Assembly: GCA_903877345.1 (NCBI GenBank)
Contig: CAIRDL010001132.1
Coordinates: forward strand, 1-11,743
DNA: 11,743 bases
From: an uncultured Oscillochloris sp.
GTDB taxonomy: Bacteria > Chloroflexota > Chloroflexia > Chloroflexales > Chloroflexaceae
Direction of reading: 5' to 3'
The first letter of the stretch is position 1. Every line of letters begins with the position of its first letter. A program made the position numbers and the translations under genes. Positions 1 through 7,437 of this stretch are shown piece by piece. A model generated the notes under the pieces. The model ran no database searches. It was not told the origin of the DNA and was given only the letters and a program-made list of their open reading frames with translations.

Positions 1-1
1 A

Positions 2-2017
2 ACCTGGCAGTTCCAGACCAACGCCAGTTGGGACACTGGTTGCGCCCAGACCTTCTCAAACCAGACGACCGGGCGGGCCGATTGGGCGACCATCCAGACC
101 TTCTACCCGACGCTGGTGCCGCCTCCGCAACCGCTGAGTACCTTGGCGGCGGGGCCACTCTGGCTGCCGTTGGCCCTGACCGAGATCACGACGCTCGAGC
201 CGCTTACGCCGACGGCACGCTTAGCCGTCCCCATTTTCTACACGAAAGATAGCGCAGGCGGGCGTGTCATCCCCGCACTCACGGCGCGAGCCTATCTGTT
301 CCAGCATAGCCACGGGGCACCGAGCGACACCTACACGCAACTCACGCCTTTGGGCCGCGCCGTGAACGATCAGGTGTTGGCGCGAGGCGCTCGCGTGGGC
401 GACCGACTCTGTCTGTTTGAACCTACGGCGGCCCGCTTCGGCTGCGAGACGATCCGGGCAGGTGACGAACAACTCACGCTCACCAGTCGGCCTGACTGGC
501 AGCCCGACATCCAAGTCACGCCGGTCACTTCGATGACCCTGGCGGTGACGGTGAACGGGGTGCCTGCCGGTGGGCCGGGGCTGCGCGGCGAACTCTTTCC
601 GCTTGACGATGATCCGCAACCACCGCCAATCACGCTTACCGCAATGGCGGACGGGAGCTACCAAGGCACTTTTGCGCTGGTGAATCCGTTGCAAGGGGCT
701 TACGTTCACCTGCAAACTACCGACGGGCCGACGCCGACCTGGGAAACGGTGACGAGTTTTGCGCTGGGCGGGAATGCGGGCGGGTTTGCGCGGACGGGCG
801 GCGGCTTCGCCCGTACTGGCGGCGGCTTTGCGCGAACGGGCGGCGGCTTCGCTCGTACTGGCGGTGGCTTTGCGCGGACGGGCGGCGGCTTCGCCCGTAC
901 CGGCGGTGGCTTTGCGCGGACGGGTGGCGGCTTCGCCCGTACCGGCGGTGCGCCCGTCTCCTCCGCCGAGGGCGACGTACTGCTGATGGGCGACAACCTC
1001 ACCTTCACGCTAGGGCAGTTCCTACTCCTCCAAACCACCAGCAGTCTGCCGACGATTCCGGCGTGGGCGACGCTGATTGGGCAGGGCTACCGTTTCACGA
1101 CCTCGCCGAACGCCCCAGATTTGACCGGCAGCGCTCTGAGTTTCAACTATCTCGACAGCGAAGTGCCAACGGGTGAAGAGAGCGGCTTGCAGATTTACTA
1201 TCGCAGCCCAACGGGGACAGCGTGGCGGCCCATCACGACAACGCTAGACACCTACTTCAATGTGGCGTCTATCCCCAACCAAGGGCCGGGCCTTTACGCC
1301 GTGATGAGCAGCCTGGTTGCCCAGCTAACACCTGGGTGGAACATGGTCGGCTACCCAAGTCAAGTGGCGCGGCAAGTGCCGACCGCGCTGGCACCCTTGG
1401 CGGGCAAATATCGGGCCGTCTACGGCTACAATCCAAGCAATCCCGCCAACCCGTGGGAGTTGTACAGCCCCGATCTGCCCTCGTGGGTGAACACGCCAGG
1501 CATGTGCATGCGTTTCGGCCAAGGCTACTGGATCGCCTCGACCAGCGCAACAACCGAGACGCTCCGCTTCCGCAGCACTCTTGACGCCAGTGAGGTGACG
1601 GGGTGTACGACCACATCCGCCGCGCTGACGAACCAAAGCGCAAGCGCTCCGGCGCAAGCCCTTGGGGCGATGCTGCCGCCCGCAACGGTGTACGGCACCG
1701 TGACGAGTAGCGAGAGCTTCACGGCGGCAGCGGGGCAGCCGGTGGTCGCGTGGATTGGCGACACGATCTGCGGACAAGGGACGACGCAACTGGTGGACAA
1801 TCAGGTGGTGTACAAAGTTAATGTCAATGCCGCCTCAGTGGAAGCGCCGGCGTGTGGGCTGCCGGGGCGCGAGGTGCGCTTGGTGATCGGCGATACGACG
1901 ATGGGTAGCTTCGCCTGGAGTAACGAGACGCTCCAACAGCTTACGCTAACCCCAGAGACGACGCCGACACCTACGCCCACACCCACTTTGACCTTCTTGC
2001 CCTTGGTGCGGCGGTAA
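2..2017 (+). CDS. Large secreted repeat protein, C-terminal 671 residues (5' end outside window)
   Basis: The reading frame is open to the left edge, with coding-like sequence (TWQFQTNASWDTGC...) before any start codon, so the gene begins upstream of the window and the internal GTG at 116 is not its start. In fragment numbering, residues 1-255 are beta-rich and Pro/Thr-rich. Residues 260-315 are eight perfect GGFARTG repeats. Around residues 443-512 is a module with GWNMVGYP and, later, GQGYWI, a pattern I associate with secreted bacterial proteins. Residues about 560-650 form a small beta domain with two cysteines (ICGQG and ACGLPG) that could form a disulfide. The protein ends in alternating Thr-Pro, then FLPLVRR and a TAA stop. 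I see no enzyme motif and no C-terminal membrane helix or LPXTG signal. It is probably exported and surface-associated or released, but the signal peptide would lie outside the window. The gene converges on the NHL-repeat gene, whose product has a similar C-terminal tail. Function unknown. Confidence 0.85.
   Translation, partial: TWQFQTNASWDTGCAQTFSNQTTGRADWATIQTFYPTLVPPPQPLSTLAAGPLWLPLALTEITTLEPLTPTARLAVPIFYTKDSAGGRVIPALTARAYLFQHSHGAPSDTYTQLTPLGRAVNDQVLARGARVGDRLCLFEPTAARFGCETIRAGDEQLTLTSRPDWQPDIQVTPVTSMTLAVTVNGVPAGGPGLRGELFPLDDDPQPPPITLTAMADGSYQGTFALVNPLQGAYVHLQTTDGPTPTWETVTSFALGGNAGGFARTGGGFARTGGGFARTGGGFARTGGGFARTGGGFARTGGGFARTGGGFARTGGAPVSSAEGDVLLMGDNLTFTLGQFLLLQTTSSLPTIPAWATLIGQGYRFTTSPNAPDLTGSALSFNYLDSEVPTGEESGLQIYYRSPTGTAWRPITTTLDTYFNVASIPNQGPGLYAVMSSLVAQLTPGWNMVGYPSQVARQVPTALAPLAGKYRAVYGYNPSNPANPWELYSPDLPSWVNTPGMCMRFGQGYWIASTSATTETLRFRSTLDASEVTGCTTTSAALTNQSASAPAQALGAMLPPATVYGTVTSSESFTAAAGQPVVAWIGDTICGQGTTQLVDNQVVYKVNVNAASVEAPACGLPGREVRLVIGDTTMGSFAWSNETLQQLTLTPETTPTPTPTPTLTFLPLVRR
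779..946 (+). repeat. Eight in-frame 21-bp tandem repeats encoding GGFARTG
   Basis: Eight contiguous 21-bp units encode identical heptapeptides with no interruption. The codons alternate strictly. Odd units use TTT GCG CGG/CGA ACG for F-A-R-T, and even units use TTC GCC/GCT CGT ACT/ACC. The DNA period is therefore 42 bp while the protein period is 7 residues. This implies expansion by copying a two-unit block. The segment is rich in Gly and carries one Phe and one Arg per repeat, so it is probably a flexible, positively charged linker between the N-terminal and C-terminal beta-rich parts. Confidence 0.95.
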
Positions 2018-2026
2018 AGGTTAGGG

Positions 2027-2129
2027 CATCCGTCATATCGGGGCGCGCATCCGTCATATCGGGGCGCACATATGACATATCGGGGCGCACAAACGACGGA
2101 TGCGGGCGCGCATCCGTCGTTTGTGCGCG
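2027..2129. repeat. Five-unit 21-bp intergenic repeat array
   Basis: Between the convergent stops at 2017 and 2165, units start at 2027, 2048, 2069, 2090 and 2111 (the last is about 19 bp). Units 1 and 2 differ only at their last base (CATCCGTCATATCGGGGCGC plus G or A). Unit 3 replaces the first half with CATATGACATAT. Unit 4 carries the inverse words (AAACGACGGATG). Unit 5 returns to CATCCGTC followed by GTTTG. The GGGCGC-like spacer is held constant while the 12-bp words vary and flip orientation. I see no gene here. It may be an intergenic repeat family or a bidirectional termination region. Confidence 0.85.
2085..2128. terminator. Perfect 20-bp hairpin between convergent genes
   Basis: The left arm GCGCACAAACGACGGATGCG (2085-2104) is perfectly complementary to 2109-2128, with a four-base GGCG loop. 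It lies 68 bp after the plus-strand stop and 37 bp after the minus-strand stop. It could therefore act as a bidirectional transcription barrier. There is no clear U-tract on either side, so classical intrinsic termination is uncertain, and a REP-like repeat is an equal alternative. Confidence 0.6.
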
Positions 2130-2156
2130 TAGAGACGCAAGCTGTTGCGTCTCTAC
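2129..2156. repeat. Perfect 12-bp palindrome abutting the larger hairpin
   Basis: GTAGAGACGCAA (2129-2140), loop GCTG, then TTGCGTCTCTAC (2145-2156) form a perfect stem-loop. It begins directly after the 20-bp hairpin and ends nine bases before the minus-strand stop codon. Palindromes of the GTAGAGACGCAA type occur, to my recollection, as dispersed intergenic repeats in several bacterial lineages. I could not verify copy number. It may contribute to 3'-end formation for the NHL-repeat gene. Confidence 0.7.
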
Positions 2157-2164
2157 CTTGGTTG

Positions 2165-5100
2165 TCACCGTGCGATGAGCGGTATGAAGGTCTGGTAGGT
2201 GCCGACGACGACGGGATCATGCCCTTTGCCCGTGTCAACTACCCCCGACGGCGTGATGAGGTGAGGTATGTTCTGCCAGTGGTTTGGGTTGAGCAGCGAG
2301 CCGGTCACAATGAAGGTGACGTACCCATCCTTCGGTAACAGCTTCAGGGTCTCGTTCAGGTTCCCAGTGCCGTTGGCGCTGCCACAGACCGCCCCACCCG
2401 CCCCGCTACACGCCCATGTCCAGACGGTGCCGACGGCGGCTGCCGGGAAGTTGTCCGTCACGACGACGCCTGTCACTGCGTCAGGGCCGGTATTCCCTAC
2501 GGTGATGGTCAAAGTCAAGGTGTTCGAGAGCGTCGCCAAGGCGGTGCGCTGCGCTGTCGGCTCTTGCACCAGTGTGTAGGTCTGGGTGATTGAGATTGCA
2601 GCCTGCCCGGCCCGCGTGACGATGAGCGTGTAGGTCTGGGTGCTGCCGTCTTGGGCCGTTACCAGCACGGTGACTGGGTTCGCCCCAACGGTGAGCGTGA
2701 GGCTGCCCGAAGCATAGCCCGAAATGACCGTCACGCTGTTCACTTTGATGGTCGCGGTGGTGTCGCTTACGGTGGGCGTGACGGTGAGGTTGGTGACGCT
2801 GTTCGCGACGGCGACGGCGTAGGTGCTAATGCCAGTGGCGAAGGCCGGGCTGAGCATTCCCCGACTCAGGGTGAGGTTGCTGAGGTTGGCGTTGCTTGCC
2901 GCAACACGGGTAACGATGACGCTGTAGGTCTGCGTGGTCGTGCCATCCTGCGCGATGACGCGCACGGTGAGCGGGTTGGGGCCAAGGGCGAGGCTGATGA
3001 TGCTCATGGCGCTGCCCCCGTTCACCGTGACGGTCGCGGTCGGGTCGTTGACCACCGGCGTGAGGATGAGGCCGCTGACGTTGGTGCTGACTGAGACGGT
3101 GTAGGTGGTCGTGGCGGCAGCGAAGGGCGGATTGAGCGTGCCACTACTCAGCACGAGGCTGCTCAGGCTGGCATCGTTGGCGACGGGACGGATAGCGTCG
3201 AGGGTGTAGGTCTGCGTGGTCGTGCCGTCTTGGGCGGTGACGCGCACGATGATTGGATTGGCCCCAAGCGCAAGGCTAAGACCGCTCCCGACACTGCCCC
3301 CGTTCACCGTGACGGTGGCGGTGGCGTCGGCAACGGTTGGCGTGACGGTAAGGTTGGTGCGTCCGTTGGGCAACGTGACGGTGTAGTTGGTGGTGTCCGC
3401 GCTAAAGGGCGGGCTGAGTACGCCGCTGCTCAGCGTTAGGCTCCGCAGGTTCGCATTGTTTGAGTGGCGAGTGACGGTAAGGCTGTAGGTCTGGGGCGTA
3501 CCGTCCTGGGCCGTGACGAGGATCACGAACGTGTTGGGGCCAACGCTCAGGTCGAGACTCCCGGAAGCGCTGCCGGAACTGAGCAACGTGCCATCTACCA
3601 TAAGAATTGCGGTAGGGTCGCTGATCGTCGGGGTAATGGTGAGGCTCATGACGTTGTTGGCGACACTGGCGACATAGGTGAGCGTGTTGGGGCTAAAGCT
3701 AGGACTGAGGCTGCCGCTACTGAGCGTCAGACTGCGTAGCAGGGCATTGCTTGAGCCAGCGCGGGTGACGGTGAGGCGGTAGGTCTGGGTGGTTATGCCA
3801 TCCTGTGCGGTGACGAGGAGCGCGATCTGGTTGGGGCCAAGGGTTAGGGGTAGATTGAGCGGGGACACGACTGCGCCATTAAGCGTCACCGTGAGCGTCG
3901 CGCTGGCAAAGCCCTTCGTCGGCGTGAGGCTCAGGCTCGTGATGGCATTGCCGACGGCGACGGTGTAGGTGTAGGTGGTGCTGGCGAAGGTCGGACTGAG
4001 GCTGCCGCTACTTAGGGTGAGCGTGCGGAGGCTGGCGTTGTTCGAGGGCATCCCGACTTGCAGCACACGGTGGTTGCTTGAATCGGCGATCCAGAGCATG
4101 TCGCCGTCAAGCACGGTCATACCGCCAGGATGGCTGAGCGAGGTGCCTGTGGCGGTACCGCCGCGATTGCTACCGTTGCTGGTGAAATTGGGCTGCCCCA
4201 ACACGCCGTCTGCTGCCGCGCCATTCGGTTGGTGCGCCGCATCATCGTAGCGCACCATGCGGTTGTTGCCGCCATCAGCGACCCAAAGCGTACCATCGCT
4301 GCTCATCGCCAGACCGCCGGGGCTTTGGAGCGTAGTCGTGGTCGCACTTGTCGCGCTGCCGCTGGTGAAATTCGGCTGCCCCAACACGCCGTTCGCTGTC
4401 GCGCCGTTCGGTTGGTGCGCCGCATCAGCAAAGCGCAAGACACGGTTGTTGCCGCCATCAGCCACCCAGAGGGTGCCATCGTTACTGGCGACCATGCCTG
4501 CGGGATTGTTTAGCGTGGCTGCGGCCACCGTGCCATTGGCATTGGCACTGCCGCTGTTGAAATTGGACTGCCCCAACACGCCATCCGCCGCCGCACCGTT
4601 CGCATCAGCCTTGTTCTTCGCATCGGTGAAGCGCAAAACGCGATGGTTGCCGCCGTCGGCCACCCAGAGGGTGCCGTCGCCGCCGATAGCCAAGCGGCTA
4701 GGGGTTTGGAGGGTCGTCGCATTGGTGCCACTGCCGCCACTGGTGAGGTCGGGCTGGCCGAGGACGCCGTCGGCACTGGCGTTGGTGGCGCAGTTCGTCG
4801 CGTTGGCGAAGCGCAAGACACGGTTGTTGCCACTATCAGCAATCCAGAGCGTGTCGTCGTCGCCCACCACCGCATCGCTAGGTTGATTCAGCGAGGATGC
4901 GCTCACGCTGACGCCGCCATTGGCCCCGCCACTATTGAAATCCGGCTGACCGAAGACTACTTCAGCCGCCGCACCGTTCGACAGACTTGCCACACTGGCG
5001 AAGCGCATAACGCGGTGATTATCGCGGTCAACGACAAAGACCTTGCCACTCGTCCGGGCCACGGTCACACTCGTGGGTTGGCTCAGCGTGGCGCGTGAAG

Positions 5101-7348
5101 GCGTACTCGCGCCCCCATTCGGCGCAGTGCTCCCCAAACCAGACTGCCCCAACACCATCAGCGCCGGTTGCTCGCTACTCCAGACAAAAGCCGAGCGCGT
5201 AACGGTAAGGGTGTAGCTCTGCGTCGTGCCGTCCTGCGCCGTAACGACCAACGGAACCACGTTTGCCCCGACAGCGAGCGTCACCGTAAGGGGGGTGCCG
5301 CTCGTGACGAGCGTGCCACTCACCGTAACGGTAGCGGCGACATCCGCGACCGTCGGGGTGAGCGCGAGGTCGGTGTAGCTATTGCCGACCGTCAGGCTGT
5401 AGCTGGTCGTGGCGGCGGCAAACACCGGACTGAAGCTGCCGCTACTCAGCGTCAGGTTGCTCAGGTCTGCATTATTGGGGAGGCGCGTGACGGTCACGGT
5501 GTAGGTCTGGGTGTTGCCATCTTCGGCGGTAACGACCACAGGGATCGTGTTGGCCCCTACATTGAGCGTACTAAACCCCGAGGCGCTGCCCGTGATGACC
5601 GGCGTGCCGTTCACGGTGATGGTTGCGGTCGTATCGGTAACGGTGGGCGTGACGGCGATTTTGCCGACCGCCGCGACGGTGGCGGTATAGCTGGTGGTGC
5701 CGGGGGCGAAGACCGGACTGAGGAGGGTGCCGCTGCTGAGCGTCAGGTCGCTTAGGTTGGCATTGTTGGAGCGGCGCGTGACGGTGAGGGTGTACGTCTG
5801 GGTGTTGCTGTTTTGGGCGGTGACGAGGATGGGAATCGGGTTGGCCCCGACACTCAGACTGACAGGTGTTGCGGCGCTGGTGCCATTCACGGTGACGGTG
5901 GCGGTACTGTCGGCGACGGTCGGCGTGACGGTCAGGCTGCTAACAATGGTGGCGACCGAGGCGGTGTAACTTAGCGTACCGACCGCGAAGGCCGGGCTGA
6001 GGGTGCCGCTACTGAGCGTCAAGCTGCTTAGATTGGCATTGTTAGAGGGGAAATACCCAAGCACGCGGTGGTTTTCGTTGTCGGCGACCCAGGGGACGCC
6101 GTTGCTATCTACCGTCACCCCAAAAGGGGTGTTCAGCGTGTTCGCGGCCGCCGTGGTGGTGCCGTCACGATTACGCAAGTTGCTCGTGACATCGGCCTGA
6201 CCGAGGACACCATCGGCGTTCGCGCCGTTGGGCAGGCTTGCCGCACCGCTGAAGCGCAGCACGCGGTGGTTCATGGTATCGGCGACCCAGAGGGTGCCGT
6301 CGCTGCCCACCGCCACCCCATAGGGGTTGTTCAGCGTGTTCGCGGTCGCCGTGGCGCTGCCGTCACGATTGGCCAAGTTGCTCATGACATTGGCCTGGCC
6401 GAGGAGGCTGTCGGCATTGCCGAGATCGCCGGTGCCATTGACCGCCGTCCGACTCCCCGCGTTGGCGAAGCGCAGCACGCGGTTGTTGTTGGTGTCGGCG
6501 AGCCAGAGGGTACCGGTGATGTCCACCGTCACTCCATAGGGGTTGTTCAGCGTGTTCGCGTTCGCCGTGGAACCACGATTGACCCCGCTGCCCGTGAAAT
6601 CGATCTGACCGAGAACGCCGTCGGCGTCCACGCCGTTGCTCAGGCTCGCCAGACTGGCGAAGCGCAGCACGCGGTTGTTGAAGCTGTCGGCGACAAAGAC
6701 CGCACCCGTTGCCGGATCCACCACCACCCCACAGGGAAGGTTCAACGTGTTCGTGTTCACCGTAGTGCCACGATTGATCTGGTTGCTCGTGAAATCGGCC
6801 TGACCGAGGACGCTGTCGGCATTGCCGAGATCGCCGGTGCCATTGACCGCCGTCCGACTCCCCGCGTTGGTGAAGCGCAGCACGCGGTGGTTGTAGGTGT
6901 CGGCGACCCAGAGGGTACCGGTGATGTCTACTGTCACACCATAGGGAATGTACAGCGTGTTCGCCGTGGCGGTGCCGTTACGATTGAGTTGGTTGCTCGT
7001 GAAATCGGCCTGACCGAGAACGCCGTCGGCGGCCACGCCGTTGCTCAGGCTTGCCCAACTGGCGAAGCGCAGCACGCGGTTGTTGCTGCGGTCGGCAACG
7101 AAAACCTTGTCCGTCGTCGGATCCACCGCTACCCCAAGGGGGGTATTCATGCCGGTGGCCGTGGCAGCCGCTGTGGCTGTGGTGAAATCCGGCTGACCGA
7201 GCACGAGGGTCGCTGCCTGCCCATTAACGACAGCGCGGGCCAGTGGCACACCGCAAGGGCTAAACAGCGTTAGGCACATGGCGAACAACATGAGCGCAGA
7301 CATGCCGCTGAATACGCGTCGTTGGACGGGGAACAGAGCAGGGTACAT
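2165..7348 (-). CDS. Giant secreted NHL beta-propeller / cadherin-like beta-sandwich protein (1727 aa)
   Basis: I chose the ATG at 7348 because AGGA lies 7 bases upstream and a signal peptide follows at once: basic VQRR, hydrophobic core MSALMLFAMCLTLF, and an ARA cleavage site near residue 39. An in-frame ATG at 7420 would add 24 residues with no signal-peptide character and would overlap the likely promoter. Domains: residues ~45-434, six NHL-type blades (VLGQxDFTS ... LWVADxxNHRVLRF); ~435-718, three cadherin-like beta-sandwich repeats (LTLSSGTLSPxF ... VTAQDGxTQTYTLTVTR, PF12733-like); ~719-1100, six more blades; ~1101-1580, five more beta-sandwiches; ~1590-1715, a DUF11-like domain (VGNTGPDAVTGVVVTDNFP); C-terminus FIPLIAR. 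No catalytic motif, LPXTG signal or C-terminal membrane helix is visible. The architecture suggests an extracellular binding, adhesion or surface-layer role. That role is inferred; the domain calls are well supported by the repeats. Confidence 0.93.
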   Translation of the reverse strand: MYPALFPVQRRVFSGMSALMLFAMCLTLFSPCGVPLARAVVNGQAATLVLGQPDFTTATAAATATGMNTPLGVAVDPTTDKVFVADRSNNRVLRFASWASLSNGVAADGVLGQADFTSNQLNRNGTATANTLYIPYGVTVDITGTLWVADTYNHRVLRFTNAGSRTAVNGTGDLGNADSVLGQADFTSNQINRGTTVNTNTLNLPCGVVVDPATGAVFVADSFNNRVLRFASLASLSNGVDADGVLGQIDFTGSGVNRGSTANANTLNNPYGVTVDITGTLWLADTNNNRVLRFANAGSRTAVNGTGDLGNADSLLGQANVMSNLANRDGSATATANTLNNPYGVAVGSDGTLWVADTMNHRVLRFSGAASLPNGANADGVLGQADVTSNLRNRDGTTTAAANTLNTPFGVTVDSNGVPWVADNENHRVLGYFPSNNANLSSLTLSSGTLSPAFAVGTLSYTASVATIVSSLTVTPTVADSTATVTVNGTSAATPVSLSVGANPIPILVTAQNSNTQTYTLTVTRRSNNANLSDLTLSSGTLLSPVFAPGTTSYTATVAAVGKIAVTPTVTDTTATITVNGTPVITGSASGFSTLNVGANTIPVVVTAEDGNTQTYTVTVTRLPNNADLSNLTLSSGSFSPVFAAATTSYSLTVGNSYTDLALTPTVADVAATVTVSGTLVTSGTPLTVTLAVGANVVPLVVTAQDGTTQSYTLTVTRSAFVWSSEQPALMVLGQSGLGSTAPNGGASTPSRATLSQPTSVTVARTSGKVFVVDRDNHRVMRFASVASLSNGAAAEVVFGQPDFNSGGANGGVSVSASSLNQPSDAVVGDDDTLWIADSGNNRVLRFANATNCATNASADGVLGQPDLTSGGSGTNATTLQTPSRLAIGGDGTLWVADGGNHRVLRFTDAKNKADANGAAADGVLGQSNFNSGSANANGTVAAATLNNPAGMVASNDGTLWVADGGNNRVLRFADAAHQPNGATANGVLGQPNFTSGSATSATTTTLQSPGGLAMSSDGTLWVADGGNNRMVRYDDAAHQPNGAAADGVLGQPNFTSNGSNRGGTATGTSLSHPGGMTVLDGDMLWIADSSNHRVLQVGMPSNNASLRTLTLSSGSLSPTFASTTYTYTVAVGNAITSLSLTPTKGFASATLTVTLNGAVVSPLNLPLTLGPNQIALLVTAQDGITTQTYRLTVTRAGSSNALLRSLTLSSGSLSPSFSPNTLTYVASVANNVMSLTITPTISDPTAILMVDGTLLSSGSASGSLDLSVGPNTFVILVTAQDGTPQTYSLTVTRHSNNANLRSLTLSSGVLSPPFSADTTNYTVTLPNGRTNLTVTPTVADATATVTVNGGSVGSGLSLALGANPIIVRVTAQDGTTTQTYTLDAIRPVANDASLSSLVLSSGTLNPPFAAATTTYTVSVSTNVSGLILTPVVNDPTATVTVNGGSAMSIISLALGPNPLTVRVIAQDGTTTQTYSVIVTRVAASNANLSNLTLSRGMLSPAFATGISTYAVAVANSVTNLTVTPTVSDTTATIKVNSVTVISGYASGSLTLTVGANPVTVLVTAQDGSTQTYTLIVTRAGQAAISITQTYTLVQEPTAQRTALATLSNTLTLTITVGNTGPDAVTGVVVTDNFPAAAVGTVWTWACSGAGGAVCGSANGTGNLNETLKLLPKDGYVTFIVTGSLLNPNHWQNIPHLITPSGVVDTGKGHDPVVVGTYQTFIPLIAR
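6407..6465 (-). repeat. Copy A of an internal two-blade duplication
   Basis: This 59-bp stretch, within blade 4 of the first propeller, is identical to 6812-6870, exactly 405 bp (135 codons) away. After one mismatch the match runs on for another 17 bp, and similarity stays high over most of the following two blades. It encodes the unusual insert with TAVNGTGDLGNADS that occurs only in blades 2 and 4. Confidence 0.85.
6812..6870 (-). repeat. Copy B of an internal two-blade duplication
   Basis: This is the partner of 6407-6465, within blade 2 of the first propeller. Blades 1 and 3 share the ...SLSNGVxADG ending, while blades 2 and 4 share the ...NGTGDLGNADS ending. The first propeller therefore appears to have grown by duplicating a 405-bp two-blade block rather than single blades. 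Confidence 0.85.
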
Positions 7349-7408
7349 ACAATTTTCCTGGCGCGAGTGCTGAGAGGCGCAGGCGAGGACGGGGGGCTTT
7401 GCCTCTAG

Positions 7409-7437
7409 AGTATGCCGCATCCAGACGGGTAGGGCAA
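7409..7437 (-). promoter_or_regulatory. Putative sigma-70 promoter of the NHL-repeat gene
   Basis: Read on the minus strand, TTGCCC (7437-7432) and CATACT (7414-7409) are separated by 17 bp. This would place the transcript start near 7402 and leave a leader of about 54 bases with AGGA before the ATG at 7348. A second -10-like TATACT lies at 7462-7457 but has no well-spaced -35 box. Confidence 0.4.

Noticed and set aside
706..1038. A minus-strand frame encoding PPPVRAK repeats
   Set aside because: It is the antisense reading of the GGFARTG repeat tract. Its repeat structure is fully explained by the plus-strand gene, and no start signal supports it.
2027..2129. CRISPR array
   Set aside because: The units are about 21 bp, contiguous and without unique spacers, and the variable words are partial inversions of each other. 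There are no cas genes.
2168..2188. FIPLIAR or FLPLVRR as a canonical sortase sorting signal
   Set aside because: A sortase signal needs an LPXTG-like motif followed by a hydrophobic helix and a basic tail. Here the motif is the last seven residues of the protein with nothing after it.
6068..7273. A 401-codon open frame on the plus strand, antisense to the first propeller
   Set aside because: Its apparent repeats (GDPEGAVAAHRHP...) are the mirror of the NHL blades on the real coding strand. It has no recognisable domain, and the minus-strand gene has a signal peptide, domains and a ribosome binding site.
7349..7420. A 24-residue N-terminal extension of the NHL-repeat protein starting at 7420
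   Set aside because: It would put a polar segment before a clear signal peptide and overlaps the likely promoter. The ATG at 7348 has a well-spaced AGGA.
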